Origin: Spirirestis rafaelensis WJT71-NPBG6
Lineage (GTDB): Bacteria; Cyanobacteriota; Cyanobacteriia; Cyanobacteriales; Nostocaceae
Length of the DNA: 64,000 nucleotides
NCBI GenBank assembly: GCA_019359015.1
Contig: JAHHID010000023.1
Location: forward strand, 18,606 to 82,605
Direction: 5' to 3'
This document shows, piece by piece, positions 36,536 through 46,731 of the stretch (position 1 is its first letter; every line of letters begins with the position of its first letter). The translations under genes were made by a program, and so were the position numbers. Below the pieces are notes generated by a model. It made no database searches and was not told where the DNA came from. It saw only the letters and a program-made list of their open reading frames with translations.

Positions 36536-38662
36536 TTAATCGACCTTGAAGGTTTCAACACTTTCCTGTAACTCTTGGGAAATCACCGCAGTTTGTTGCA
36601 AAGATTCGGAAACTTGCCGCGAAGAATAGCTGGTGCACTCTGATACCTTGGCAATTTCTCTCATCAACTGGCTGACACTTTGCGAGGTTTCTACCTGGGA
36701 TGTGGTAGCGGTGGAAATCGATTGTACCAAAGAATCAATTTGGCGCGAAACATCCAAAATTTGACTCAAGCTATATTTAGCATCTTCTACAATTCGGGTT
36801 CCTTCTACAACTTGGGCGGTTCCCACTTCCATAGCTTGTACAACTTCGCTAGTTTCTCTTTGAATGTTCTCGACAATTTGTTGAATTTCTTTTGTTGCCG
36901 CTGCACTTCGGGCAGCTAATTCACCTACTTCTTCTGCAACTCGAGCAAAGCCTTGACCTTCTTCGCCGGCACGCGCTGCTTCTATGCCGGCGTTGATGGC
37001 GAGTAAGTTCGTTTGCGTGGCTATTTGATTAATCAAAGATACCACGCGGGAAATTTGTTGGGTAGATTCTCCCAAACGCTTGACTTTTTTGGCTGTTTCG
37101 CCTACCGTTTCCCGCAAATGCAGGATATTTTGCACTGTCAGATCCATTGCTTTACCGCTTTTTTTGGCGGTGTGCGAAGCATTTTGAGCAACTAAGGCAG
37201 CTTGTTGGGCGTTTTCAGCTACAAATTGTATGGAATAGGTCATTTCATCAACAGCATCTAAGGTGCGGTTGATTTTTGAGGCTTGTACTATAGCATCTTG
37301 TGCCAGTTGGCGCATCGAGTCTTGGTTAGAGGCGATCGCATAATTTACTTGATAAGCCGCTTGTTTTACTTGGGTAACAATCAACCGCAAATTTTCAACA
37401 ATGGAGTTAAAGAAGTCGGCAACGGTGCCAATTTCCCCGGTGGTGACATCAGCCCGCACTGTCAAATCACCGCTGGCTGCACCTTCTACTTCCCCAAGTA
37501 GTTCGATAAGTTGCATTTGCAAGGCTTCTTTTTGTTGGCGTTCATCTTCGGAACCTCTTTTAGCTAACCAAGCTGCGATCACAGAGACCAACAATGTTGT
37601 TAATACCGTCCCACCTAATATAGCCAGAAGTAAGTCTGTTTGCGGCGCAAATGCCGTTGCTGTATCTGTAGCCAAAATTACTTGCCATTTTAAATCTGGC
37701 AAACCGTTGAGCTTTTCGGCTGCGTAGCTAACTAGCTGTTCTTCATTGTCAATTTGGTCAACTGTTTTAAATGTGCCTTCTTTTTTTGCGACTTGTAGTT
37801 TCGACAAGCCAGGAAAATTTATTCTTGCTTCTCTACCTATTTGCTTCGTTTCCGAAGACATAAAAAATTTCCCAGAGGCATCAATTAAATGATATTTTTG
37901 CCCTGTAAGAGCGTAATTTTTAATTACCTCTTCTAAATTTTTTACGGGCATCCGCGCTCTGACTATAGCGATGGTTTGCCCAGTCGCGGCATCCTTAACA
38001 GGTGCAACAGTGAAAATACTATTTATGTTTGTACTTTTAGATACTTGTGCTTGACTAATTAATGGGCGATCGGTTTTTAATACAGCTTGAAAGTAATCGC
38101 GATCGCTATGGTTGGTGAGTGGTTCTCCTTGGGATTGCAAAATCGGCTCACCATTTAAGTCAAATACAGCAATGCTGTCATAGACTTTATAACTCTCGAC
38201 AATCTTGTTTAGTATTGCTTGTTTATCTTGTTGAGTTGTAACTGTCTTGACGCTAGAATTTGTCAAAATGGGCAGATTAGCCAGCACTTGAATATCGCTA
38301 TACCGTTCAATCATGAAACGGTTTACTTTGTCTGCCAAGCCTTTAGCTTCAGCTTGTTGCAGAGCGGAGATTTTGTTACTAATCGATTGGCTTGCAATCT
38401 GATAAGCTAAACTACCAATACCTAATACTGGCAGTGTGCTAATAGCGAGCGCCAAAACTGTAGCTTTAGATCGCAAATTGAGCCGATTGAAAGCAGCTAA
38501 GGCACGATTTAAGGGAGAATTGGGCTTTATTTGCCTTTTGGAAGTGATCGGCAATTCTGCTATATCACCATCCGTGACTTTTTCAAATGAAACTTGAGAT
38601 GAAGTAAACAATGCCTTTTTTTCAGCATCATTACTCTGAGCCGAATCACTCTTATTAAACAT
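36536..38662 (-). CDS. Methyl-accepting chemotaxis protein with Cache sensor (PixJ/HmpD-like)
   Basis: 708 aa. A cytoplasmic N-terminal tail is followed by TM1 ([20 protein letters not shown], about 49-68), an extracytoplasmic double-Cache-like domain with [25 protein letters not shown] and [12 protein letters not shown] (about 75-330), TM2 ([20 protein letters not shown]), HAMP, and a long coiled signalling domain whose hairpin tip reads [20 protein letters not shown]. Ligand is unknown. Pix-type receptors for phototaxis carry GAF domains; a Cache sensor suggests a small molecule instead. It lies between the cheW and cheA genes. Confidence 0.9.
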   Translation of the reverse strand: MFNKSDSAQSNDAEKKALFTSSQVSFEKVTDGDIAELPITSKRQIKPNSPLNRALAAFNRLNLRSKATVLALAISTLPVLGIGSLAYQIASQSISNKISALQQAEAKGLADKVNRFMIERYSDIQVLANLPILTNSSVKTVTTQQDKQAILNKIVESYKVYDSIAVFDLNGEPILQSQGEPLTNHSDRDYFQAVLKTDRPLISQAQVSKSTNINSIFTVAPVKDAATGQTIAIVRARMPVKNLEEVIKNYALTGQKYHLIDASGKFFMSSETKQIGREARINFPGLSKLQVAKKEGTFKTVDQIDNEEQLVSYAAEKLNGLPDLKWQVILATDTATAFAPQTDLLLAILGGTVLTTLLVSVIAAWLAKRGSEDERQQKEALQMQLIELLGEVEGAASGDLTVRADVTTGEIGTVADFFNSIVENLRLIVTQVKQAAYQVNYAIASNQDSMRQLAQDAIVQASKINRTLDAVDEMTYSIQFVAENAQQAALVAQNASHTAKKSGKAMDLTVQNILHLRETVGETAKKVKRLGESTQQISRVVSLINQIATQTNLLAINAGIEAARAGEEGQGFARVAEEVGELAARSAAATKEIQQIVENIQRETSEVVQAMEVGTAQVVEGTRIVEDAKYSLSQILDVSRQIDSLVQSISTATTSQVETSQSVSQLMREIAKVSECTSYSSRQVSESLQQTAVISQELQESVETFKVD

Positions 38663-38724
38663 AAAGCAATTTGCTTGAATAGGTTTATCTAAACACCAAA
38701 AATCCGTTTTTTTAGTAGTACACC

Positions 38725-39222
38725 CTAATCATTACGAAGACTCGAAGATTGCACAATTGCCTGTGCATCTAATACCAGCAATATTTCTTTGTGTTGCACA
38801 AAGCATCCACGTAAATAGGGAACTAAACTAGATGCTACCTGTCCTACAGGAGAGTGGATTTCATCTGGCGTAAACTTGATGGTACCTGTGATTTGTTGCA
38901 CCACTAAACCTAAAAGCACTGATTCCACTCGAATAATTATCACATTATATTGCCGCAATCTGTAATCTAGGCTTTCTAGATTCAGCATTTTTGACAGATC
39001 AACTGCCCAAACTATCCGACTACGCCAATTCATTAATCCCAGTACGCAAGCTGGCATACTGGGCATTGCAGCTACAGAGTCAACAGAAACAACAATCGCT
39101 TCTTGCGTGTGCTTCATCGATAAAACAGCAGCCGTCTGGCGATTTAATTGAAACCTAAGATAGCCATCTCCTAAGTTATTTTGAGCTTCTTTGCCAGAAA
39201 GTTTAGTTTTTGAACTATTCAT
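38725..39222 (-). CDS. CheW-like scaffold protein
   Basis: 165 aa. A single CheW domain that couples the receptor to the CheA-like kinase. Visible features include the beta-barrel pattern [33 protein letters not shown] and [17 protein letters not shown]. It lies four bases after the CheY-like gene and about 60 bases before the MCP gene, all on the minus strand, so translational coupling with the CheY-like gene is likely. Confidence 0.85.
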   Translation of the reverse strand: MNSSKTKLSGKEAQNNLGDGYLRFQLNRQTAAVLSMKHTQEAIVVSVDSVAAMPSMPACVLGLMNWRSRIVWAVDLSKMLNLESLDYRLRQYNVIIIRVESVLLGLVVQQITGTIKFTPDEIHSPVGQVASSLVPYLRGCFVQHKEILLVLDAQAIVQSSSLRND

Positions 39223-39226
39223 TGAT

Positions 39227-39604
39227 TCAAATCGCTACTGATTTAATAGCACGCAGAAGTTGTTCGCGAGTATACGGCTTAGTGACATAGGCATCAGCAC
39301 CTTGTCTCATTGCCCATAATCGATCAATTTCCTGATTTTTAGAACTGCAAATTACTATCGGTACTTTTTGAGTAATGGGATTCCTTTTCAGAGAACGACA
39401 CAATTCAAAGCCGCTCATTCCTGGCATTACTACATCGGTAACAATTACATCTGGCTGTTCTGATACAGCTTTTTCTAAACCCTCTTTTGCACCACTTGCT
39501 TTTATTACGTTGTAACCACTCTCATTGAGATAATGGCTCATTAGTTCCAATTCACTGGGGGAATCTTCAACAATCAGAATTGTGCCAAGCAAAGTTAGAC
39601 TCAC
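39227..39604 (-). CDS. CheY-like response regulator (PixH/HmpB-like)
   Basis: 125 aa, a stand-alone receiver domain. The acidic pocket is ILIVEDSPSE, the phospho-acceptor Asp lies in VIVTDVVMPGMSGFEL, followed by the Ser of IVICSSK and the Lys of VTKPYTREQLL. With no output domain it would act by protein contact, for instance on pilus motors. Second gene of the operon, 71 bases after the PATAN-REC gene. Confidence 0.92.
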   Translation of the reverse strand: MSLTLLGTILIVEDSPSELELMSHYLNESGYNVIKASGAKEGLEKAVSEQPDVIVTDVVMPGMSGFELCRSLKRNPITQKVPIVICSSKNQEIDRLWAMRQGADAYVTKPYTREQLLRAIKSVAI

Positions 39605-39675
39605 TCCTAAATCTCCTCAAAAAGTAATTTTGGACTATTAAAGTTAGTTTTTAGAATTTTTACTCCTTATTTAAG

Positions 39676-40749
39676 TTAACCAATATGTTTAAACACCATT
39701 TTTAGCAATTCTGCTTGAGTAAAAGGCTTAGTTAAATAGCCTGATGCCCTAACGATCTTTGCCTTAGCTCTATCTATAAATCCTGTTCTGCCCGTCACCA
39801 TTATGATAGGTGTATTTTTAAACGCTGAATGCCTCCGCAATAAAGAACATAATTCATAGCCATCTAAATTGGGCATTTCCACGTCTAATAAGATGAGATC
39901 GGGCTTGCTACGAAGAATTTGCATCAACGCTTTTACCGGATCGTTAATCATGACAACTGAAAATCTTTTCTCATCCAAAAAGTTCTTGATGGAATTTAAC
40001 ACTGTTTGGCTATCATCAATGCAGGCAACTGTACACAGTCCTTTGCTAGCAGTTTGCTGGGCAAGTTTATTATTGTTACTATCTTGACTATCAAAATTGC
40101 TTTGTTTTGGCAATGGTTGCCCAAGCTGCATTTGAGATAATGTCTGAGATTGCGGCAGCTTGGTTGCGTTTTCTAGTGGCTTTTGCCCAGGTGCTGGAAG
40201 TGGTGACTGGCTATTTTGCTGATTTATTAATTGCTTTCGGTAATGTTCGACTAACAAGCGCAAATCCAAGCAACAGAATTTTGGCAGTTGATTTAAGCTA
40301 TTCTCAGCACTAAACTCATAGCTTCGTTCTTTTAAGCTCAGAAATAACTCCAGCACTTCTTTAGCTAAGTTTTCTATCAGCGTTCCTGCTTGCGAAGAAC
40401 TGATATAACCTTTATTAACTAACCAGCAAATAGCTTGATAACCTGCATCTGATATTGGCTGCTTTTCTCCCTTAGGTTCAAATATCAGCCGCATCTGCAT
40501 GCGAGTCGCACTGTTGAGACCGGGAATTTGCTGACTTAACTGTCGTAAGTGGTCATCCAGCCGCTCAAATAACTTATCTGAATAAGAGGCGTAAGTAAGT
40601 TTACCGTCCTCTAGATAGATTGACCAAAAAACAGTCCCGGCAAATATCCGTAAGCACCCTGTAGCACGCCCACTGGTTAGTTGTGCCAACAGAGATAGCG
40701 GGTGTAGTTTCTGGGAAAACTTATAGCTACCTATAGGGGTTGTGCTCAT
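39676..40749 (-). CDS. PATAN (DUF4388) domain response regulator (PixG/HmpA/PatA-like)
   Basis: 357 aa from ATG 40749; the frame is open to 40827. The N-terminal PATAN/DUF4388 part shows LSLLAQLTSGRATGCLRI and VFWSIYLEDGKLTYASYSD. A Gln/Ser-rich linker (about 200-245) joins it to a receiver with VACIDDSQTVLNSIKNFL, LILLDVEMPNLDGYELC and YLTKPFTQAELL. In cyanobacteria this architecture opens chemotaxis-like operons that regulate type IV pili, phototaxis or hormogonium motility; PatA itself affects heterocyst pattern. First gene of this operon. The five-gene order matches pix/hmp loci. Confidence 0.88.
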   Translation of the reverse strand: MSTTPIGSYKFSQKLHPLSLLAQLTSGRATGCLRIFAGTVFWSIYLEDGKLTYASYSDKLFERLDDHLRQLSQQIPGLNSATRMQMRLIFEPKGEKQPISDAGYQAICWLVNKGYISSSQAGTLIENLAKEVLELFLSLKERSYEFSAENSLNQLPKFCCLDLRLLVEHYRKQLINQQNSQSPLPAPGQKPLENATKLPQSQTLSQMQLGQPLPKQSNFDSQDSNNNKLAQQTASKGLCTVACIDDSQTVLNSIKNFLDEKRFSVVMINDPVKALMQILRSKPDLILLDVEMPNLDGYELCSLLRRHSAFKNTPIIMVTGRTGFIDRAKAKIVRASGYLTKPFTQAELLKMVFKHIG

Positions 40750-41632
40750 TTTACTTTTAGTAGGGATAAATTTGATGTACAAGTGTACAGATATTTTTCC
40801 AATTTTAATCAAATATTTAGATATCATAACTGTTGTAGCTTAAAAGACAAACATAGTAAGCCCAGGTTTTGCGCGAAACTTAGTGGTAACAGGGTTTTTT
40901 CTCTATTGAATCTTAGTTAAGTCAGGACTTACGTAACTGGCACATTTATTTTCAAACTGTCACATTAAATTAATTTAGCTCTAACGTTTATAAATCAATG
41001 CTTACAAATATTAACGTCAAATTTAAGTATATGTGCCAGTTGACATTATTTTGTGACGCTTGCGTAAGTCCTATAAGTGTTAATTTACTTACACTGAGAC
41101 TAACAGACATTCTTTGAGAATAATCACAAAAAATGTAAAGACTAAATAAAACCAGTCACTTACATGTAAATGTTCTCTGGTGTAACCACAATCACACTGT
41201 CTTCAGTCACAAGTTAACTGGTGACTTGTAGTATTAGTACTTAACTATTTTTTTTTTTGCAATAAAATATAAATTAAAATTAATAAAAAGTAACTTTACT
41301 TATTGTTAACTAAAATTAAGGAATGCCTGATAGATGTTCTCAGCCGTTACCTGAGGTTTAATATGAATGCGATCGCTCGGAATTATATGTTTTTATACTA
41401 AGTATATTTTCAGAGTTTTTGACTCGTTCCCAGGCAAAGCATGCTGCTACTTTGTAACCAGAATGAACGAGCGTGAATAAACGTCGATTTTATAGAACTT
41501 TCGAGCAAGCAATAAATCAAGCTACTTAAACTGCATTCTTGCCTAAACAAGATGCCAGTAGAAGCTCACAGTCGCCGCTGAAATGATTATTTAACTATGA
41601 GTTATAGCTAGTAAACTACAAATTTTTAATAG
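40750..41632. other. Long intergenic region with a MITE-like element, no gene
   Basis: About 880 bases. Besides the element at 40924-41072 it contains AT-rich sequence with no open frame of note. It should hold the promoter of the chemotaxis-like operon, but I could not define it. Confidence 0.5.
40924..41072. mobile_element. MITE-like element, 149 bp
   Basis: Left end aggacttacgtaactggcac and, inverted, the right end ...gtgccagtt / tgcgtaagtcct. The right copy has about 19 extra bases between the outer 13 and the inner 10 bases of the repeat. No coding capacity. The same end sequence truncates a histidine kinase at 63876. Confidence 0.65.
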
Positions 41633-41714
41633 TGCGGATAAAAGGACTTGAACCTTCACTCCTTTCGGAACTAGAACCTAAATCTAGCGCGTCTGCCAAT
41701 TTCGCCATATCCGC
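41633..41714 (-). tRNA. trnL-UAG: tRNA-Leu (UAG)
   Basis: 82 nt on the minus strand. The acceptor stem is GCGGATA / TATCCGC with discriminator A. The D arm is GGCGAAATTGGCAGACGC, the anticodon stem-loop is CTAGATTTAGGTTCTAG with UAG at the anticodon, a class II variable arm is GTTCCGAAAGGAGT, and the T arm is GGTTCAAGTCC. The long variable arm and anticodon both indicate leucine. CCA is not encoded. No intron. Confidence 0.95.
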
Positions 41715-41867
41715 ATCAGTTTTCTATATTACCATAACAAATCATCTGTGGCAATGGTGAATTTGGAATTGGGCATCGGGCATCGGGCATGAAGAACAGA
41801 TTTGGCTTTATTCTCAATTCTCAATGCGAGCGTGCTCATTGCCCAATGCCCCATGCCCAATTTTCAA

Positions 41868-43055
41868 TCAAATCACACCAACACGAGGTAGACGATGTTT
41901 GAAACCGCAGAGAATTTCCCAAGAAATGGTGTTCAATTGTTTTGCCCAATCGTCGGCGGAGATTTCTTCTTTTGCCTCTTCCCCAAGCAAAGTGACTATT
42001 TCGCCTTCTTGTATATTTGGTAAAGTGCTGACATCGAGCATTAATTGATCCATCGTAATTGCGCCAATTTGTGGCACTCGTCTTCCTTGAATTAATGCTT
42101 GCATTTTGCCGGAGAGATTGCGAGGAACTCCATCAGCGTAACCAATACCCACGACGGCTAGGCGCATTTCGTGCGGGGCAATAAACTGATGACCGTAGCT
42201 GACACCAGTGCCGGCAGCGATGGTTTTGATGTGGGTGACTCGCGCTTTTAATTGTAAAACTGGCTTTAAGTCGAGGCGCGATCGCAAGTGAAGAGCTGGC
42301 GAAAGTCCGTATATAGCTAATCCTACACGCACCATATCATAATGTAATCCCGGAGCTGCAAGAGTGGCGGCTGAATTTGCTAAATGTAAACAAGGTGGTT
42401 CTATTCCCAAAGCTTTAATTTGGGCGATCGCTTCAGAGAATCGTTGATGCTGTTGCATCATCACTTCTGGATCAAGACTATCTGCGGTTGCCAAGTGAGA
42501 ATAAATGCTCTTTATCTCTAAATGAGGCAACCGCTGCACTAACTGGACAAACTCACCTGCTTGCTGCCAATTGGTGCCTAATCTAGACATTCCCGTGTCT
42601 AACTTGATGTGTACCGGGATAGGGGAAGTAAATTTAATCGCTTCTAAAGTGTCAGAAAATATTAGTGCTTGCTTTGGGCTGGACAGTGTTGGCTGAAGTT
42701 TCCAATGAGCGATCGCGTGAATTTGCTCTAATGTATGAGTTGCTCCTAAAATCAAAATCGGAGCTTTAATTCCAGCTTCGCGCAATTGAATTCCCTCTGG
42801 AACCGTAGCGACTCCTAACCAACTGGCTCCGGATTGTAATACTGTCTGAGCGACTGTTACAGATCCATGTCCATAAGCATCAGCTTTTACTACCGCCATT
42901 AACTCAGTATGCGGCGATAAAAAATTCCGCAACTGATGTACATTGTGAGATAGAGCGCCTAAATCAATTTCCACCCAAGCGCGTTGCGAGAACCACGCGT
43001 AGGTGTCGCACTGCTGATTTTCCGGCACATGAGGAGTTTGCTTGCGACTTAACAT
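41868..43055 (-). CDS. alr: Alanine racemase
   Basis: 395 aa. PLP-dependent fold-III enzyme that makes D-alanine for peptidoglycan. The PLP lysine lies in MAVVKADAYGHG (about residue 58). The C-terminal domain has the catalytic Tyr in GVSYGHQF, then VGIGYADGVPR and IGAITMDQLMLDVS. An N-terminal extension of about 25 residues precedes AWVEIDLGALSHN. The gene has its own start and is not in an evident operon; a tRNA gene follows downstream on the same strand. Confidence 0.93.
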   Translation of the reverse strand: MLSRKQTPHVPENQQCDTYAWFSQRAWVEIDLGALSHNVHQLRNFLSPHTELMAVVKADAYGHGSVTVAQTVLQSGASWLGVATVPEGIQLREAGIKAPILILGATHTLEQIHAIAHWKLQPTLSSPKQALIFSDTLEAIKFTSPIPVHIKLDTGMSRLGTNWQQAGEFVQLVQRLPHLEIKSIYSHLATADSLDPEVMMQQHQRFSEAIAQIKALGIEPPCLHLANSAATLAAPGLHYDMVRVGLAIYGLSPALHLRSRLDLKPVLQLKARVTHIKTIAAGTGVSYGHQFIAPHEMRLAVVGIGYADGVPRNLSGKMQALIQGRRVPQIGAITMDQLMLDVSTLPNIQEGEIVTLLGEEAKEEISADDWAKQLNTISWEILCGFKHRLPRVGVI

Positions 43056-43486
43056 TTTTACTTTCTCCTATCACATCACTTTGATAGATAGCTGTAACTA
43101 TCTAGTACAACACGGCGTAAATAAACCACCCATTCTAAATCAATGAAACGCTTACGTTGTATTAATTTTGAATTTTGAATTTTGAATTTTGAATTCCGCC
43201 TTGCGGTACTAGTTATTCCACCGCAAGAAGCACTCATCAGATTTAATCAGAAAGTTTACCTTCCGTCACTTGATTGCCACAAACTGATAATTTAATGCTA
43301 CGGAAGTTTAATAAAGTGTCATTTTTCACTTCTCCTACTTTCCCACTTCCCTACTTCCCTCCCTTCATCTCGACAAAGACTTATCAAAAATATCTAAATT
43401 ATGTCGAAAGTATAATTTATTCTCATCTTCTAAGCCGAGTATAATTGTGTTAATATATGTAAAACTAATACATTGAGCGCTAATCA
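43056..43486. other. Intergenic region with tandem repeats, no gene
   Basis: 430 bases between divergent genes. 43165-43195 has four gaattttgaattttg-type heptamers, followed by ttccgccttgcggtactagt, a motif also found near 21970. The 3' part should contain the HNH gene promoter. Confidence 0.55.
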
Positions 43487-43984
43487 ATGGGGAAGGTTTT
43501 AGTCCTTAACGCCTCTTACGAACCGCTCAACATCACAAGCTGGCGTCGTGCGGTGATTTTGTTGATCAAAGGCAAGGCAGAGCGGGTGGAACACAATGGG
43601 AAATTCCTGTATTCGGAATTTCCGCTCCCAACTGTGATCCGCTTGCGCCATTATGTGCGCGTTCCCTACAAGGAAATTCCTCTAACTCGCCGAAATATAT
43701 TGCATCGTGACGGTCACACTTGTCAATACTGCGGTTACACAGGAGATGAATTGACGCTAGACCACGTTCTACCGCGATCGCGTCGTGGTGGGGATACCTG
43801 GGATAATATTGTTACAGCTTGTGTCCGCTGCAATGTTAAAAAAGGCAACCGCACGCCTCACGAAGCTAATATGCCTTTGCGTCATCCGCCTAGACAGCCT
43901 TATAGCAGCCTCTACTTTGAGGTCAGCAAACATCTTAAAAGTGGACTACACCAAGAGTGGCAAAAATATGTCATAGGACTTTGA
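43487..43984 (+). CDS. HNH endonuclease
   Basis: 165 aa. The N-terminal part VLVLNASYEPLNITSWRRAV is a conserved feature of this widely distributed family. The HNH domain is CQYCGYTGDELTLDHVLPRS, then RRGGDTWDNIVTACVRCN, with two CxxC zinc pairs and the catalytic His. Nearly every cyanobacterium has such a chromosomal protein, not tied to an intron. The cellular role is not known to me. Single gene. Confidence 0.9.
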   Translation: MGKVLVLNASYEPLNITSWRRAVILLIKGKAERVEHNGKFLYSEFPLPTVIRLRHYVRVPYKEIPLTRRNILHRDGHTCQYCGYTGDELTLDHVLPRSRRGGDTWDNIVTACVRCNVKKGNRTPHEANMPLRHPPRQPYSSLYFEVSKHLKSGLHQEWQKYVIGL

Positions 43985-44727
43985 TAATTATTTTTACTTT
44001 ATAAAGTACAGCAGTCGCAATAAAGCAAGTCTTTGGCGTTGCATAGAAGGCAGCACAGAGATTTTAACTTTTATTTCGCGGGTGGCTGTAAACTGTTGTC
44101 AAGATAACGCCGCATTTGAGGTTTATCAATAAGCTTTTGCCATATCATCTGCCAAAACTGCTTGCGAAAATAAATGCCAGCAGGTTACAGGCTTTTAATT
44201 GCACATCAAAGTGATGTCAAGTAACTAAGATCCGCTTCTTTATGTATGATCGTAATTTTCAATCGCTACATTAACAGCCGATTTTTGTTTAGAAATAATT
44301 GTTAATTGTTGATTGTGCTTTTGGCGGAAACTAGAGACTAGTACACATGCATGAAAATTAAAAATTCGTCTGCGAAAGTTCAAAAATTGAGGTTTCCTCC
44401 GTTTAAAGTTTTCGCAAAATAAAAAAAACCTGTATTCTGAGATTATGGCTGATCTGGAGACAGTAGCTTGATTTTTCATGCATATGTTTTAGTAAAATTT
44501 CCGGCATAAATGGTGAAAATTTTCAAACCCCATAAGGAATACTTATTGCCTATTTTTAAAGATTAGTCTTTGTGGCTAGCCTGGGAAAAAATCAACTTGC
44601 AGGCACAGTGCTAGGCTGCAAAAATTTTGCGAAGATCGTAAATGTGTGGCGAAACCAATGAATGAGTAGTTGTATTTATTAACAAAGAAATTTAAATCAA
44701 GCCTCACACTCACAAAAAAAGTTGTTT
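43985..44727. other. Intergenic region, no gene recognised
   Basis: About 740 bases, AT-rich. A 79-codon open frame on the minus strand (44240-44479) has no recognisable features. No tRNA, tandem repeat or strong hairpin was seen. Confidence 0.5.
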
Positions 44728-46002
44728 ATGAAATTAAATTCTCCCCGTACTGAATTGAAAAGCTTGTCATTAACTTCGGAAGCCAACCCAGATGATTTGG
44801 AAATAAACCAAGAAGCTATTGAGCTTCCAACTACAAAGCCGTCCTTTGTGACAAATAACGGAAATAATTCTTCCGCTGGACCGAAGAGCCAGGTAAATCA
44901 GAAATCAGAACAGTTGCGTCATACGCTTACAGCACATCGACACGATCGCCAGCTGGTAATTCTACAAGATTTTCCTGACCCGGATGCTCTTTCTTGTGCT
45001 TGGGCTTACCAGTTAATTGCCCAGCAGTACGATATAAAATGTGACATCATTTATGCTGGCACACTCTCGCACCAAGAAAACATTGCCTTAGTGAAGCTGA
45101 CGGGTTTACCGGCACAGCGTTGGTCAGTCCAAACCCTCAAAAGCAAGGATTTATCATCTTATCAAGGTTTCGTATTAATCGATAACCAAGGAACGACTAG
45201 TCAACTATTGCCAGTAGTACAGCAGGCAGGAATGCCACTAGTAGCGATCATTGATCATCATAGTTCACAAGGGGAACTAAAATCAGAATTTGTTGATATC
45301 CGTCCTTTTGTGCGAGCGACGGCAACAATTTTTACGCAGTACTTACAATCGGGGTTACTGAGCTTAGATAATGGCACAAATCAGCATATAAAATGCGCTA
45401 CTGCCTTGATGCATGGCTTGCGATCTGATACAAATCGGCTGATGCAAGCGCAAGAAGAGGACTTTATGGCAGCTGCGTATCTGAGTCGATTTTGTGACGC
45501 CCAACTGCTGAACGCGGTACTACAGGCAAATCGTTCTAAGCCAGTGATGGATGTGATTGAGCGATCGCTAAAAAATCGCATCGTTCAAAATAACTTCTCT
45601 ATAGCTGGTGTAGGTTATCTACGTTACGATGACCGCGATGCCATCCCCCAAGCGGCTGATTTCTTGGTGACAGAAGAAAACGTTCATACCGCCGTAGTTT
45701 ATGGCATTGTTCACGATGAAGATGATGAACTCGAAGTAGTTGTAGGTTCTTTAAGAACTAGCAAACTTACCCTAGACCCGGATGAGTTTATCAAAGAAGC
45801 CTTTGGGCAAGATAGCACAGGACGCTTTTTTGGTGGTGGGAGAACCAGCGCAGGTGGTTTTGAGATTCCAATGGGTTTCTTATCTGGATGCAACGAAAAT
45901 TCTGCCTATGCGAAGATGAAATGGGAAGTCTTCGATGCCCAAATTAAGCAGAAGTTGCTGCGGTTGGTGAATCCTAAAGATAATTTGATTCAAGCTGAGT
46001 AA
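44728..46002 (+). CDS. DHH-family phosphoesterase (NrnA/RecJ-like)
   Basis: 424 aa from ATG 44728. The N-terminal 70 residues are polar and probably disordered. The DHH domain has the metal-binding LQDFPDPDALSCAWA, VLIDNQG and IIDHHSS motifs. The DHHA1 domain ends with FFGGGRTSAGGFEIPMGF. Family members degrade short oligonucleotides or pAp or cyclic dinucleotide products. The exact substrate is open. Single gene followed by a tandem repeat block. Confidence 0.85.
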   Translation: MKLNSPRTELKSLSLTSEANPDDLEINQEAIELPTTKPSFVTNNGNNSSAGPKSQVNQKSEQLRHTLTAHRHDRQLVILQDFPDPDALSCAWAYQLIAQQYDIKCDIIYAGTLSHQENIALVKLTGLPAQRWSVQTLKSKDLSSYQGFVLIDNQGTTSQLLPVVQQAGMPLVAIIDHHSSQGELKSEFVDIRPFVRATATIFTQYLQSGLLSLDNGTNQHIKCATALMHGLRSDTNRLMQAQEEDFMAAAYLSRFCDAQLLNAVLQANRSKPVMDVIERSLKNRIVQNNFSIAGVGYLRYDDRDAIPQAADFLVTEENVHTAVVYGIVHDEDDELEVVVGSLRTSKLTLDPDEFIKEAFGQDSTGRFFGGGRTSAGGFEIPMGFLSGCNENSAYAKMKWEVFDAQIKQKLLRLVNPKDNLIQAE

Positions 46003-46007
46003 GGATA

Positions 46008-46105
46008 GTGGGTAGTAAAGCGTAGATAATGGTTAGTTGTTAGTGGATACTGGTTACTTGATGGTCGATAGTAGAACAACTAACGACCAACAACCAACAA
46101 CTAAC
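46008..46105. repeat. Short tandem repeat block
   Basis: Degenerate heptamers (ttagttg, ggatagt, aacaact, aacaacc) between the DHH gene and sixA. Confidence 0.7.
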
Positions 46106-46120
46106 AACTAACAAATAACT

Positions 46121-46615
46121 GTGGAATTGTATTTAATTCGTCACGGTATCGCCGAACCGGGTGGATCTGATATTACAGATGAAGAGCGATCGCTTACTAA
46201 AGAAGGGCGACAAAAAACCGAGAAAATTGCCCAACGACTGAAAAGCTTGGGTTTACACTTTGATTTGATCGTCACCAGTCCCTTAGTACGCGCTCGTCAA
46301 ACCGCAGAAATCCTCATCGCCACGGGGCTAAGTTCGCAAATGGAAGAATGCATCTACCTTGGCTTTGATGGCGATATTCATAGTTGGGCTGCGGACTGGT
46401 TGGAACCGAGAAATTATTCACCGCAAACGCAACTCGCGCTGGTTGGACATGAACCTTGTTTGAGCGAATGGGCGGAAATTCTCCTTTGGGGTGATGCCAA
46501 AGGAGGTTTAGTCCTCAAAAAAGCAGGTATGATCGGAATAAAACTACCAGAAAAAGGCTCATCTCTGGGTCGTAGTCAGATGTTTTGGTTGACACCACCC
46601 AAGTACTTGCTATAA
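46121..46615 (+). CDS. sixA: Phosphohistidine phosphatase SixA
   Basis: 164 aa from GTG 46121. Small histidine-phosphatase fold: the catalytic RHG is in ELYLIRHGIAEPGG, then LVTSPLVRARQTAEIL and ALVGHEPCLSEW. Length and motifs match SixA, which removes phosphate from phosphohistidine proteins in phosphorelay or PTS systems. A single gene in front of the citrate synthase gene, with 116 bases between. Confidence 0.9.
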   Translation: MELYLIRHGIAEPGGSDITDEERSLTKEGRQKTEKIAQRLKSLGLHFDLIVTSPLVRARQTAEILIATGLSSQMEECIYLGFDGDIHSWAADWLEPRNYSPQTQLALVGHEPCLSEWAEILLWGDAKGGLVLKKAGMIGIKLPEKGSSLGRSQMFWLTPPKYLL

Positions 46616-46731
46616 CGGTTTCTTTATAGTTCTCAAAGAACTATGGTTACAAGAGATACTGTTATGGCAACAACAATTTCTGGTAAGTTAACCTGAGCAA
46701 AACTTTCAAAAAACAGACAGATGGTGTTGCC

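Noticed and set aside
44240..44479. 79-codon minus-strand frame in a long intergenic region
   Set aside because: No start context, no known family and ordinary base composition for non-coding DNA here.
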